From Myrmaecium sp. VS I D KN 1 (Eukaryota > Ascomycota > Dothideomycetes > Valsariales > Valsariaceae), in assembly GCA_019775845.1 (NCBI GenBank), contig JADQAV010000002.1, positions 1,426,001 through 1,490,000 on the forward strand: a stretch of DNA of 64,000 nt, given 5' to 3'. The notes under the pieces were generated by a model. That model ran no database searches. It had not been told where the DNA came from and saw nothing but the letters and a program-made list of their open reading frames with translations. Both the position numbers and the translations under genes were made by a program. Of the stretch, positions 34,201 through 46,531 are shown piece after piece; the stretch's first letter is position 1; each line of letters opens with the position of its first letter.

Positions 34201-36200
34201 ATATTAGCGTTAAAGATATATATACTACTTTATATATCTACTATTACTCCTAAATAAAGAATTATATAAACTATAGGCTTATTAGCGAGGGTCTATTTAA
34301 ACTATTCTAGTAGAAGTATTTTAAATTTCTTATATCCTTAATACTATACGCGGCTTTCTAAGTCTAGCTTAATACCCGCCTATAAGAGACTTAATAGTCT
34401 TAAGAGGATAAAGATAGTACCCCCCTTATCTATACTATAGTATAGTACTTTTAGCTTACGTAATTTACCTTAACTATTAATTATTAAGAGGCGTACTTTA
34501 TATATACTATAATAGTATATTATTTAGCTATTTACCTAATTTAGCTTAGGAAGTTTTACGGTAACTAATAATAGTTTTATTATAATTATATACTTCTAAT
34601 TAATTATATTTACGCTTACGCTAGAGTTTATATATATTATAAGCGATTCTTATATATTTACTACGCGAATCTTACTTAGAAATATAAGTTCCGGTTCTAC
34701 TTATATCGGGCGCTTTAGTATACTTCTTATCTTATCTTAAAATATATTTAGTTTTTTCTCGTATCTAACTAACTTATTATAATATAATTAAGGTAATTTA
34801 TACTGCTTACAGGATCCTCTACTTATAGTACTTAGTAATATTAAGTAATATACCCGGCCTTTCTATAATAGAAGTAGTTTATATCTCTTAGAGAGGGTCT
34901 ACCTCCCGGGGGCCCTCGTTTCTTAGGCTCGGCGAAGCCTTTATTAATATTAATTTACTTACCTCCTTACTATAAGTAAGGTATAGTTTATATATATCTT
35001 ATATATAGTCTCTTATAGTTACTCTCTAAGTACTATATAACTACTATTAGCTCTTCTTTAGTCTTTAGTAAGTCCTAATAGTTTATAAGGGCCTTGCGGA
35101 GTCGGGGGGTAAGTTTTATAAATAAATATATATTTATTTCTATTATTCTAAGTACTTCTAAGGAAGTTATAATTTAAGATAGCTTAGATAGATTACGAAC
35201 TACTAAACTATCTACTTTAACTCTTACTTTATATTAATATATCTTTAGTATATATCTAGCTCGTAGTTTAATAAGTCCTTATATAAATCTAGTAGGAAAT
35301 CTATAAATTTTATAAATATTTAGCCCTTAAGAGTATATCCTGCGTTTATTTCTACTTTAGTATACTATAAGTCTTAGGGGGTTTTCCTTAGAAACTATAT
35401 AGCCTAGGCTACCTTACTCCTCTTATTTAGATAGCTTATAGAGCTTAGATAGAAAGTAAGCTTAACCTACTTAGTTTATTTCTTATATTCCCTAACGCTC
35501 CTACTATAATATAGCTTAAGGTCCCGGATTATAAGCTACTTATATTTATTATTTATTAGGCTTAATAAGTAATCTTACTTTATATTAAGGTTAGGTAGTA
35601 TAGTTTCTACGTCCCGCGTATAATCCTTATAAATATTAAGTACGAGCTTTAACTCTCCGCTGGTATAATATCTTAGTATAAGTATAGGGTAAGGTTAGTT
35701 ACTAAGATAAAGTTCTATTTATAAAGTATTCTTAATCTAGCTTAGAGTAACTTAGTATTCTTTAATATATAGTTATTTTTAGAAGCTAGTTAATTCCGCG
35801 TTAAATAGACCTTCTTTAATAGTAGGAAGAGTTAAAGAAGCTTAGTATTCGCGATAGCTTTAGCTATAAACTATACCTTCTTATAGTAGTGGATAAGTTA
35901 AAGCGCTATTAGGTAGTAGTTTAGAAGAGAGGAGATATATATATAAAAAGTTATATAATAGGACTATAGGAGTTATAGAATAACTAGCGGTATACTACTA
36001 TTAAGCTAGTATAAAGTAAAGGCTTCGCCGAGCGGCCTAGCCTATATAATTATAAGATAGATAAAAATTATAACTTAAAGTAGCTATAGAATACTTATTA
36101 CGTAGTATTATACTAGATACTAGTTATATTAGTAGTAGTAGTTATTATATAAGTAGTAATATAAGAGGATATAGGATATAGAGTTATTATTAAGAGGAAG
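31300..36200 (-). mobile_element. Ty3/Gypsy LTR retrotransposon fossil (pol on minus strand)
   Basis: The element is a broken relic, heavily mutated by RIP, with very many breaks. The minus strand shows, in family order, a reverse transcriptase region at about 33.4-34.0 kb and an integrase core near 31.9 kb. The reverse transcriptase region includes the block before the palm domain and the catalytic-site region. The gag and protease parts should lie above 34.3 kb and any chromodomain below 31.7 kb. I could not delimit its LTRs, so both ends are approximate. Age cannot be read from divergence because RIP mutates a repeat in one or a few sexual cycles. Confidence 0.72.
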
Positions 36201-38720
36201 AAGAAGTACGGATATATAAAATAAGATACTACCTCTAACTCTAGCTTAATAATAAAAAGCTCTTTATAGCTACTAAAATATTACTATAGTTTACTTAAAA
36301 CTTTAGTATTAAGTATTAAGTATTATAAAGCTGTATATTTAGTTCGACTTAAAAGAATTAGATTTATATAATTAATATTCGCTTAGTATATAAAAGAGAG
36401 TCGTAATTTATAAAATAAGGGTAGAATCTAGATTAATAAAATAGAAACTTATAAATATAGAATATATAGAGAATCCTACGGCACCTACTTAAATATTATA
36501 TAGATATACTCTACTATTATACGTACTTTAGAGTTTTATACTTACAGCTAATAGATATTATTTAATAGCTTACTAAATAGACGGTATAATTAGCTATATA
36601 ATATTAAATAAGGCGGATATAATATATACTAGCTTCTTATAGTAGTACTATAAGAAGCCGGTATAACTTATAAATATTCGTCTACTATAAATTAGTATAG
36701 AACTATTATAGAAGAACTACTACTAAAATCTTTAACTATTAATATTTATAACTAAGTACTATTTCTAGTATTTACTAGAGAAGAAGTAAGTAACACTCTA
36801 TTTTAGTTTACTTATATATATTATAAGAGGAGTATAAAGAAAAATATAGCTTAAAGGGGATATAAAAAGAGATATTAATAAGTATATATTAAAAGCTAGC
36901 CTTTAATAAAGTAAATATAACTATATAAGCGTAAGAAATACAGCGAGATAAAAATAAACGCTATACTATATATAAAGAGAAATTAGACTAATAGGAGCGT
37001 GCTTAATTACTATTATTAAGAGGAGGGGGAGGGCGATTAAAGCATATATAAACTAGTAAAGTAATACTTAGTTTTAAGACTCTCTTCCTCTTCTTTAAAG
37101 GCTATTCGCGAACCTTAATAAAGTAATAATAGAGGATATTTTTAAAATTAGGATAGCTAGGAGCGTTATTATAAATCTTAAATAGATTATTATTTACGTT
37201 CTTTACTCTAATTCTTAACTATTTAGCTTTTTTTAAGGCTATAATCTTAAGTACTAGCGAGACGAATATATCTAGTATAATTATAAATATTAGAGTTAGT
37301 ATTATTTAAGCGGAAGATAAACTTTATATATAATAGATTCCTAGTATAAATATTATCTTAGTAGTATTAAGATATCTATTTATATAATACTAAATATTTA
37401 AAAAGAGCTCTAGAGACTTAAGTATATTAAAGTAAGTATTAAGGCTCTTAATAGTTAAATAAAGTAGTATTAAAGTTTACGTAATTTACTTATTAACTAA
37501 GTTCTATAAATATAAAATAGCGAGAAGTAAATTAGGCTATATAACTTATCTTAAAATAATCTAGTATTTTATTCTTATATCCTTTAATACTATCCGAGAA
37601 TCTAGTTAATATAAGCTTCTAGATAGAACTATTAAAATTATAATTATTATTAAAGATCTCCTAAATAACTTAAGCCTAGCGGAAATAAAAGTAATAGAGG
37701 AAGCTTTCTTAATAAATCTCGCGAGTTAGGCGGAGGAACTTAGTATTATTCTCCTCTATCTTAATATTAGTAGTAGTACGGGAAGTAAAGTATTTATAAG
37801 TCTTCTTTCTAAAGAAGGCGCGGACCTAGTAAAGGAAAGAGTAGTAATTAGTAATAGTCTTATCTAACTCTTATATATTATTAGTACTAGTCTAAAATTA
37901 TAATAATAAGTTATAGTACTAGAGTAGTATATAAGATAATAATTATATCCGCTAATATTATACTAGCTAGCGAGTAGATAGAGGCGTTAAGATTAAAATT
38001 AATAAAAGTTTTAAAAATTAGACTAGGCGCTATCTCTTATATAAAGGTACTATATATACTAAGTAGTTTCTAAGATAGTATATAGAGAGTAAAAGCATAT
38101 ATAAATAAATAGTAATAAGTAAATATAAATAGCTTAAAGGATAAAGAATAAGAGAAGTTCGTTAATTAAAGAAGGGCTAGTAACTTTTAAGAGATAGTAC
38201 TAAGCTAGTTATATTAACTACTTTAGTACTCTTTCCTCTTCTATATTACTATTAGCTAAATACTATATTAATATTATACTAGTTTAGTATTAATACTATA
38301 TATTAACGGTATCTTTATAGTAATAATAATAGTATATACTAGCTCTATATCTATATATATATAATACTTTAACGGTACTTATCTAAGAGCTATATATAAA
38401 TTAGGAATAAACTAATACTATATATATTTCCTAAATATATTACTATACTAATACTAAATATTTTAGAATATTATATATCTACTACTTCTCGTATCTATAC
38501 TATACTTTTATATTAATATATATCTCCTTAGTTACCGCGTTAATATAGAAAGTTACTTATATTATTAATCTACTACTCCTCTAGCTATATTATATTTAAA
38601 TACTAATATATATTAAGATAATAATAGTATAAATATAGAAAACCTCTAGTATAGTATAGAAGTATTAATATATTATATTATAGATATATAATACTAAATA
38701 ACCGTAATTATATAGACCGC

Positions 38721-38925
38721 TTACTCGCCACCGAAGATTCACGGCTCAGAAAACCCCTCTTGCGCGCCTATGTAGTAGTACTATAATATGTAACTAATAT
38801 CCGCAAGCGTGCCTCCTTATCAGCACGTGATCGTCATCATTGCCACCCGGATGGCACCGTAACTGCATCCCGACCGGTTCCTGCCTCCCATCCCTCTTCA
38901 CTCATTAGCAGAGAATATACACACG
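38721..38925. promoter_or_regulatory. Right edge of the RIP island and promoter of the next gene
   Basis: Composition returns to normal within about 100 bp after 38720. The start codon at 38926 is therefore only about 200 bp from saturated RIP DNA. Confidence 0.5.
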
Positions 38926-40319
38926 ATGTCGGCCTCTGTGGCCCATCTTCATAAAACGGTGGCGCGTAACGCCAGGCTCCTAAAGTATGTAATACCGTAT
39001 GGTGGAATGGTGTCCTTGAAAAGACTAACATCGTTCGCAGGGCTGCCTGGAAGACCGCGGCCCGTCATGTCCAAGAAAGACTTCCTCCGTCTGTCCGCCC
39101 ATCGCAAGTAGAATTACAACCACTACTTGCTCGCAATGTCCGCCACACCCTTCACCCCTTGGCCGCTCTGAGACAGAGCAAGGGACGATGGTATACTACC
39201 CATAGCAGTATTAATGCTGCTGTCCGGAGGTTCACTGCGTCGGCCTCTCAAAACGGATCCGCGAAGGTCGACAGGTTTCCGAAATCACGTATCGGAGCCG
39301 CTGTGAAGGCCTTCCCTGGGCGAGCTCCCTTCGCAACTACGCTCCGGCCTAACCTGACCGGCGGTACTCTGAATAGGACTGCTGGCGGCTATGGCCTCGG
39401 TTTCGGTGGCGCAGGAGGTGCTAGATACTTCTCTCACACCCCGGCAGCCCCTTCTCAGGTGGTCCACAATGTCTCGCAAGCGGTGCGGGCGTTTTTGATA
39501 TCCGGTCAGAAGGCGCAGTACAACGGCGTGGATACGCGCACAGGCGAGAAGCGTTTCAAATCTGTCTCCGCGCTTCAGGACAAAGTCGATCGGAAGCTCG
39601 CGGCGATGCCGAAAGCGACTCCGGGCTCTTATGTTCAGTTCAGCATCAACCCCACCATAACCGCGCTCACTCCTCTCAGTAGTGTCGCTGGATTCTCGAA
39701 GGCCAACGTTGGAGTGACCCTCCACACCGATGGCCTTCTTGATGCCTTGTCAGTTGACTTCTCCAGAGCGTTAAAGGAGCTGGCGATGATCTTGAATGAT
39801 CTAAAGCGACTCTCAGCACTTGGCGACCTTCCAATCACTTACCATGAGACTGAGTTGAGGGTCCATTTCCCCGGTTGCGACTTTGACTCTGTGTCTCGGC
39901 TTTGCGATGAGCTGGGTATCCAAAGTGGCTCGGTCATCCAAGACGGTGACTTTGACGCCTTTGTCGGGACCGAGGTCGCCCTGCTATTCCCGTTCGCGCC
40001 AAGCAAGGTCCCATCGGAATCCTCTTTCTTCACGAGGCCGGTTCACACGAGAGAGCAGATCGACTGGCGGAATATGCTGGTACCTGAAGGGGAGGCAATG
40101 ACCTCGTCGAGGCCGTCCACCCATACCCAGGACGGCTTTGGCTTTGAGGAACTCGAGTCTGAAAATCCCTGGGTGATCGCCTCTCCGTCCGGTTACGAAA
40201 GTGTCAACTCGATCGAGATTGACGATGGGTTTGACGAGTGTACTCCCCTGGAGTACCAAGGGTTCGAGGGGATTTATCGCTTCCTCGAACAATGCGAGTC
40301 AAGCCGAAGATCTGCGTGA
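38926..40319 (+). CDS. Conserved ascomycete protein, sometimes labelled casein kinase II beta-2 subunit
   Basis: Exons 38926-38984 and 39041-40319 (56 bp intron) give 445 residues. The N-terminus (MSASVAHLHKTVARNARLLK, then AAWKTAARHVQERL) is basic and lacks acidic residues, resembling a mitochondrial presequence. A conserved-looking block reads GGARYFSHTPAAPSQVVHN and VSQAVRAFLISGQKAQYNG. The C-terminal half is acidic. From memory, similar Aspergillus proteins are annotated as casein kinase II beta-2. However, I see no CK2-beta zinc finger (paired CxxC) here, so that name should be treated with caution. The gene starts about 200 bp from the island edge. Confidence 0.8.
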
Positions 40320-40861
40320 AAGCGCGTGCTCTGATTGCTATGGTACGGTTAAATTGTAATTCCTGTTAGTCTTCCTTATTCATCGAGACTGCTATCATGG
40401 TGTGCTCCGGCGTTGAGTTACATGTATATCCGGGACATAATTCCCTCTCGATAGCGTTCGTTAACATCGATATCGAATGGGATTTCATTTTCAAAGTAGG
40501 ATCATTGCAATTTAAGTGAACCCCGCTGCCTTTCTCTGGATGAAAGAGACTCGGGCGAGCCACCCTTATTAAGTACTTGAATATCATGCGGATATCTCGC
40601 CATAAATATGCCATGCCCATCACCGGACACCCTGACATCTAGCCGCGGCCAGGCCTCATTGGTAGCGGAGAGGACGCGATCTTATCTTATCTTTAGCTAC
40701 TGTGTTGGAAACCCCGGAGGACCAGTCGTCACCGCCACACTTCTCAATCCAGCTGGAGGGGTGAAGCGACACCCTACGTTCTAGTTGTCAGTCAACGCAG
40801 CTCTAGCCTACATATCAGCCAGCAACGCGCTCCTTCCATACGGAAGTGGTCATCAGACACC
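40320..40861. other. Intergenic region upstream of YKT6
   Basis: A 542 bp spacer between two same-strand genes with no supported coding sequence. It should hold the YKT6 promoter. Confidence 0.5.
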
Positions 40862-41787
40862 ATGAAAATCCTTTACATCGGCGTATGCGTTCTCAACAGG
40901 GAGCTCATCGGCGGCAAGCGTAAGCTAATGCTCCAGGCCAGATATTGAAGAATGAAGAGAAGCCGGCCGTGGAGCTCTGCGCCGAGCGAGACTTGAGCAG
41001 CTACTCGCGATTCACGAGGACGAGGTGAGCAAGCTATCTTTCGGTTATCACCGTCGTCGTTGTGAAAGCTGGTCTCCGAAACTGACCCTTCACCTCTCCC
41101 CTGCAGTGTCGGCGAATTCATGACGCTCTTTAGCAAGACCGTAGCGGAACGCACGAGGCCTGGCCAGAGACAAGATGTTGAAGAGCAATGTATGGCACTC
41201 GATATCTGGAGACTTCGAGCACTGATGTGTCGGCCGACGGCCGGGTGCTCTCAACGACAGCATCCACTGGCTAACCTCCTGTCTCTTTACTATAGCATAC
41301 ACTTTCCATGCCTACGGTCGCTCTGAAGGCATCTGTGGTCTTATCATCAGCGACCACGAGTACCCTGCTCTCGTCGCCCATCAACTGCTCAGCAAGATCG
41401 TCGACGAGTTTCTGACGCAGAACCCGCGGTCTGCCTGGGCGTCGCCCTCCATCACACAAGTTCCTTTCCCCCAGCTGAAGGAGTACATCACGAAGTATCA
41501 AGACCCCGCCGCTGCAGACAGCATCATGAAGATTCAGAAGGAACTGGACGAGACGAAGATTGTGCTGCACAAGACGATCGAGAGTGTGCTTGAGCGAGGA
41601 GAGAAGATTGACAATTTGGTGGCGAAGAGTGATGGGTTGAGCGCGCAGAGCAAGATGTTCTATACCCAGGTAAGTTGCTCCAGGAGTGCGGCCACGTGTG
41701 GCATTGTCAGTATGACCAGCCGCTAATGAGCATCCTTGCTTTCTTTTACAGGCGAAGAAACAAAACTCGTGCTGCATCGTGATGTGA
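40862..41787 (+). CDS. ykt6: R-SNARE Ykt6
   Basis: Ykt6 is a prenylated SNARE used in ER-Golgi, endosomal, vacuolar and autophagosomal fusion. Five exons (40862-40882, 40942-41024, 41107-41189, 41296-41669, 41752-41787) give 198 residues, the normal length. The longin domain begins MKILYIG, then ILKNEEKPAVELCAERDLSS. It includes YTFHAYGRSEGICGLIISD. The SNARE helix covers IQKELDETKIVLHKTIESVL and GEKIDNLVAKSDGLSAQSK, with arginine at the zero layer (LERGEK). The last exon encodes the C-terminal CCIVM: a CaaX box for prenylation with an adjacent cysteine for palmitoylation. Introns are 59-106 bp GT-AG. Confidence 0.96.
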
Positions 41788-44687
41788 GCTCGCGACACAA
41801 TGATTTCCAATGTCGACGGGCTAGCTGGGGCTGGGTTATGGGAGCGTCCCGACTCCGAGATACATGTTGTTGCCCGTGCCGGCATTCTATGGGCGATAAG
41901 AGGCTCGCCCCCCCTCAATAATTTCCTGATACCTTTCGTTCTATCGCTTACCGCTAAATCCTATTTCGGTTCACTATTTTTATAAGAGGTGTTGAATGCG
42001 GACTCAACAATCCTTTTCGGTCCACTTCGTCCCCTTGGAATTTCTTGATCAGCTCTTTGATCTCTTGCAACCTAGTTCCTGCGTTGCGTTACGTCGGATT
42101 TGTCAGTCAATCATAGCTCTTCTGTATCGGTTTCTTGTTGACACCATATTCTTGGGTATTCGACCCGGTGAAGGATAAGCTGACATACTCTCCGGCAGTT
42201 ATTCAGAGTCGTATCCCTTGCGGGGATATATAAGCGGGACCCCGCTGCGGTACCAGAGTTCGATACTCACTTTCAAAGGACCCCTATGTCGCTTCCCAGC
42301 ATCATGGTTCTGGCTCAAGTAGTGTACGCGTTAGTATTTGTGTCTGGTTTCTGCTTTATGAGTTTAGATCAAAGAAAAGGTGGCACAAAAAACATTTCAT
42401 ACAATGTTGTCTTCAAAAGCGTCTTTCGCCTCATACCAAGCACTCGTAATCTTTTTATCCTCCTATAACTTTGCTCTTCGCTGTATAGTTTACCCAGTCA
42501 AATCACTCCACGCATCCCCTCTGATTACCATTATTTCGGTATGCGTTATCATGCCGAAGAGGTATATATAGGTTAAGTCATAGAAAAGTTGAAAAGTACA
42601 TGCGTTCGAGGTATAAGCCTTCTTAATTCTAAAATTCGTAGGAGTAATAGTGAGCATGTTTCATCGGGACAGACTTGCCTTGGCTGCGAGCTTAGGGTAT
42701 ATGGACGAGCGGCGAACGTTGATGATATACAGCAGAAGTGAGTTTTCGTATGAGAAGCTTTCTCGTATATAGGCGGTCACATTTAGCTGTTCTGAAGGTG
42801 AAAGGGTGCAGCACCTGCGGTTAGTCTGGCAAGAACTGATAGTGTGATATCTCACACGTATTGTATGCACGATGGCGGCCCTTAGTTCTGTTTCGTTTCG
42901 AGGCCTGAGTAGAGGCGCGGGTGGTTGATCAAAGCAGCAGTATGTTGGATAAAGGGTGAAGAGGTGGAAGGATCGATCGGACATCCACCAGACCGTGGCT
43001 CCAAGGCTTCGTAAAGAGTATGATGCTCGGGCTAGAATCCCGTCCTCGCATGTCATATGGATGAACAATGACCAGCGACAAATTCCATAAGAGGAAGTCA
43101 CTTTGTCGAGAAACTTGTCCCAAGGAGTGCCTCTGATCGTGAGTACATCTGATTTGACTCGCTAGAGGTACTTCGCAGGTGACGAGGTACGCGCGAAATC
43201 AACGTATGAATGCCTGATATTGCGACAGCAAAGCGGTAGGACGATGACTGGCAAGTCTTGAACGGGGTCTACACATACTCACACGTCTGCTCGACGCGCC
43301 AACCTACTTCATACCCTGTTCTGCCGTCCATGGCCAAATACGGTTGTGACATGCACGTAAGCTGTCTTCAATGGCATTAAGGGGATATACAGGACGGATT
43401 CAAACTCTTCCTCAACCTCTTGCTCATGGGCAAGCAAGTCAATGAAAAGATAGACCATAGATGGTCAGCCAGCAAAAATTACACCGGTGAAGCCCCCGAA
43501 GGAGATTCAAAGACGGCCACCCAATGCTGTGCAATATTAGGTTGACCATCCTGGTGCCGGGCCTTCTTGATCGCCCACACCCCGATAAGGTAAGTATGAG
43601 GATTGGAAAAGTTGCGCAAGGAGGAGGGCCTTTTATACCTGAGAAGAGGCAGCTCGCTTAAAGGTATTACCTAAGCAAAAGGGACGTGCGGAGCGGTGAG
43701 AGGACGGAAGTTCCTGCTGAGCTAATGCGTTTGTGCAGGAGCAACCGGCAGGTCAATCTTGATTGGCCAGAACCGCAGAATGATCGCCCCACTGCCGATA
43801 GCTGGGAAATGAAAAGCGGGCATGAGTGGAAATGTTGTTTGTGGCAGATTACGAAATGCCAAGCTCTCGTAACACCGAGAGGAGAACAGTCGGCATTATT
43901 ATAGCTGTCACGTGCTCAAGGTGAAGATTGGGTGGGAGGACTATAACGATGTCAAGAGAGCCTTTGTAGCGGGATAGACGCCGGGTCGCGCTGCCAATTC
44001 AACAATAGAGCATGTGTCAGTAGGCCACGGTTTTTATAGTATCTAGAAGTAATGATGGCTGCCAGAACGAATTACGGACACCGTGTGCATCGAGACTGTC
44101 TGAACTCCATCTCTAACGATCTGGTTCATGATCGATAAGCGGGCGGGCACTTGCACCTCCAAAGTACTGCGTGGCATCCCTAAAGGTTCTTGTCACCTGT
44201 ATGTTTGGTTTGGAATATTGACCTGCATACTGTGAGTAGGCACGGCGTGTTCCTACCTAGAGGTCTGACTATTGGCGCATCCTATGTAGAATCCGCCTTC
44301 TCGCATGCGTATCGCTTTCTTACTGAGTTGCATTCAAGTAGACATGGGATTGGGTGGACCTTGGACCCAGGAACCTCACTACAACGTTACTCTTGAGGAG
44401 TAGCCAAGATTCACTCGAGACTGACAGAACGCGGAACGTATACGGTTTATCAGAACGGATTGCATGCACGAGCGTGGTAAGAACTAGTTTCGGATTCTGG
44501 GATGTTATACATTTCCCTTTGGTAAACCTCCCGCTGCGATGTCGAGAGCCATATATACTGCTTAACACTCATAAACCACTCTGGGCGCCTCTAAATGCTT
44601 CGAGCAGGCGATCAGTATTACCGCCCTCTTCCGAACTTACCCTTCAATACAACTATCTCACCATCCCACTCGCCAAGCAAACTCCGC
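41788..44687. other. 2.9 kb region without a recognised gene
   Basis: This lies between the YKT6 stop and the convergent VMA13 stop. Composition is intermediate, with scattered AT-rich runs. Open frames are short, do not resemble known families and lack linked splice sites. Candidate tRNA B-box sequences were looked for by eye and not found. It may contain decayed repeats or non-coding transcripts. Confidence 0.4.
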
Positions 44688-46226
44688 TCACTCAAAACTG
44701 TACCTCAACCACTCCCCTACAGCTCTTAGGCTCTCCCATCTGACCGTCTCGTCCGAGCTCTGCATAAGCTCCATGACCCTTGCCTTGAGGCCAATCTTCT
44801 CCAACCAAGGTCTCTTCTCAGGCACCTCTTTAACCAGACAAGCAACATCGTTGCATCCAATTGCTAGGACCTGCTTGTCATTATCCCAGCTTTTGGACAG
44901 AATCTCGACCAATTTCTTAGGTAATTCACCCTTGTTCTCCTCCAGAATGCGTCGGGCGTTTTCCCGCCAAAACGTTGGGTTGCGGTGTGGTGGAGACCAG
45001 CGCAGATGCCCTGAACGCACCTCGGCTGCGTATTCATCGAATGTAGTTTGAGTCTTTGTATACTCATCAAGGAGCTCGATAAGCGCTTGTAGGTCTTCAA
45101 GGAGATCGGGATCTGTGAGGTGCCGCGACTGGGTATTTTGGAGGTGGGTTGGAAGGCGAGCCAGAACAGCAGCCGGCAGCAAAGTGCTCTGGTTCGCAGA
45201 GAGAAGGTTACGTAGCGTTGCGAGGATCAGGCGAGTTGTTTTTTCTTTGGGTGACAGGCGAAGAAGTTGTACGTAGAGAATGATGATATCGTGCTCACTA
45301 GGGAGAAGATTAGTATTCGGTCGTCGACGACGCCCGCAGAACCAAACTTACTCGTTGAGGCCGTCTCCCACGAGTTCGCCATCGAAGCTAAGCTGCCATA
45401 GTACAAGGAGGACGTGGTATAGAAGCTGAATCCCGACCCCTCCAGATAAACCTTCCGCAGTACTGCGGATACTGCCCCCGCCGCTCCAGAGAGTTGAATC
45501 GTTATCCTTACTCGTCCCGATAGCGGCGCGTAGAATGTCAATGAGTGGACTGATCGTCTCTTTGCGCCTGTCCCAAAGGATCTCCCTGGCCTTTTTTGTG
45601 CGCAAACAAGCGGAGTACTCCTGTACGGCTATATCTTGAAGGCCAGCGTCGGAGCTTTTGGCGAGACTTGACAGGTAACTGTAAAGTTTGGGAAGCGCCT
45701 CCTCTACCTGCGGAGTTGTTTTGGATGTGGAAGCGATGCTCTTCGATATCAAGCTGGAAAGCACGGCAGAGGTCAAAAGAGGGATGGGCTCCTCGGGGTT
45801 CTGCGATTGTTTCAGGAGTGGGAGGAAGGGTTGGAACGGGTTCGGATGATTGATCATAGCAGCAACGAGAGTAGGTATATCTATTTTAGGTCAGTGAATT
45901 ATCCCTGGAAGCCGAGCGCTGGAGTACTGGCCATCGATCAAATCCCCCGTCAGAACCAGCATATATTGTATGATGTCGGGGCGTTTCGCGGCAGCTTGGA
46001 AGATGCTTGGTGACCCATCAGCTCCCAGGAAGAGAGTCGTGTAGCTATCTACATCCGACTCTATTGTTTGCTTCCGCTGCTCCTTCCGGACCTTATCAAT
46101 TGATTTGATCTTCTTCAGGTCAGCATCGGTAATTGTCTTTGCGCGAACAGCGCCCTCCCAAGAGATAGGTCTGGCGCGTATGTTGTTCTGCAGGGAGAGA
46201 ATATAAGCGGGAGGATCAAGAGACAT
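44688..46226 (-). CDS. vma13: V-type proton ATPase subunit H (Vma13)
   Basis: Subunit H is the HEAT-repeat regulator of the V1 sector that couples and silences vacuolar ATPase activity. Exons 46226-45932, 45880-45352 and 45297-44688 give 477 residues; the yeast protein is 478. The N-terminus reads MSLDPPAYILSLQNNIRARP and SWEGAVRAKTI. The middle includes LSGGVGIQLLYHVLLVLWQL. The C-terminal domain shows LPTHLQNTQSRHLTDPDLLE, RWSPPHRNPTFWRENARRI and ETVRWESLRAVGEWLRYSFE. The first intron (45881-45931) fits the protein only with a GC donor (ATG|GCCAGT). It restores LIDDIPTLVAAMI in frame, and nearby GT donors give the wrong phase. A slightly upstream in-frame ATG (46265) is possible. Confidence 0.94.
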
Positions 46227-46531
46227 CTCGGCCAAGCAGGGTTTATTTGCCCGGGGGATGAACAAGTTAGCGAAGCTGGAAGATGGTGGAGTTGCGCAGC
46301 GCCAGCTTGTCTATTGATGGTCCCTCCGGGGGAGCTGCCGTCATCTGAGGTCGAGCTCCCGGCCTTGGCAACACTCTAGCTCCGCCAACTGCTCGTCAAA
46401 CAGTGCAAACATTTCTTCGATATTAGATTTCCACATCCGCGCATCTACAAACCAGGCGCCATTCTTTGCGACGGATTCGGGAAAGCCAGGTCCTTGAGAG
46501 CGCATACACTTGGAACTTCGTAGCGCCAACA
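46227..46531. promoter_or_regulatory. Divergent VMA13-DIS3 intergenic region
   Basis: Only 305 bp separate the two start codons, so the promoters must overlap or be shared. Confidence 0.55.

Larger units (their letters stand above)
25210..38720. repeat. 13.5 kb RIP-saturated AT-rich island
   Basis: The block is extremely AT-rich. CpA and TpG are almost completely missing, while CpG-containing words such as ACGCG and GCGC remain common. Because ATG and CAT both need TpG or CpA, start codons nearly vanish. I find no ATG-initiated frame of 60 codons on either strand from about 24.9 to 38.8 kb. This is the expected end state of RIP (CpA to TpA on either strand). The centre holds a Ty3/Gypsy fossil. 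The parts at 25.3-31.3 and 36.2-38.7 kb are repeat-like but I could not assign a family. Confidence 0.93.

Noticed and set aside
25210-38720. Possible centromere or other structural AT-rich region instead of RIPed repeats
   Set aside because: The selective loss of CpA/TpG with retained CpG, plus transposon protein remnants, explains the composition. Centromere function cannot be judged from sequence alone.
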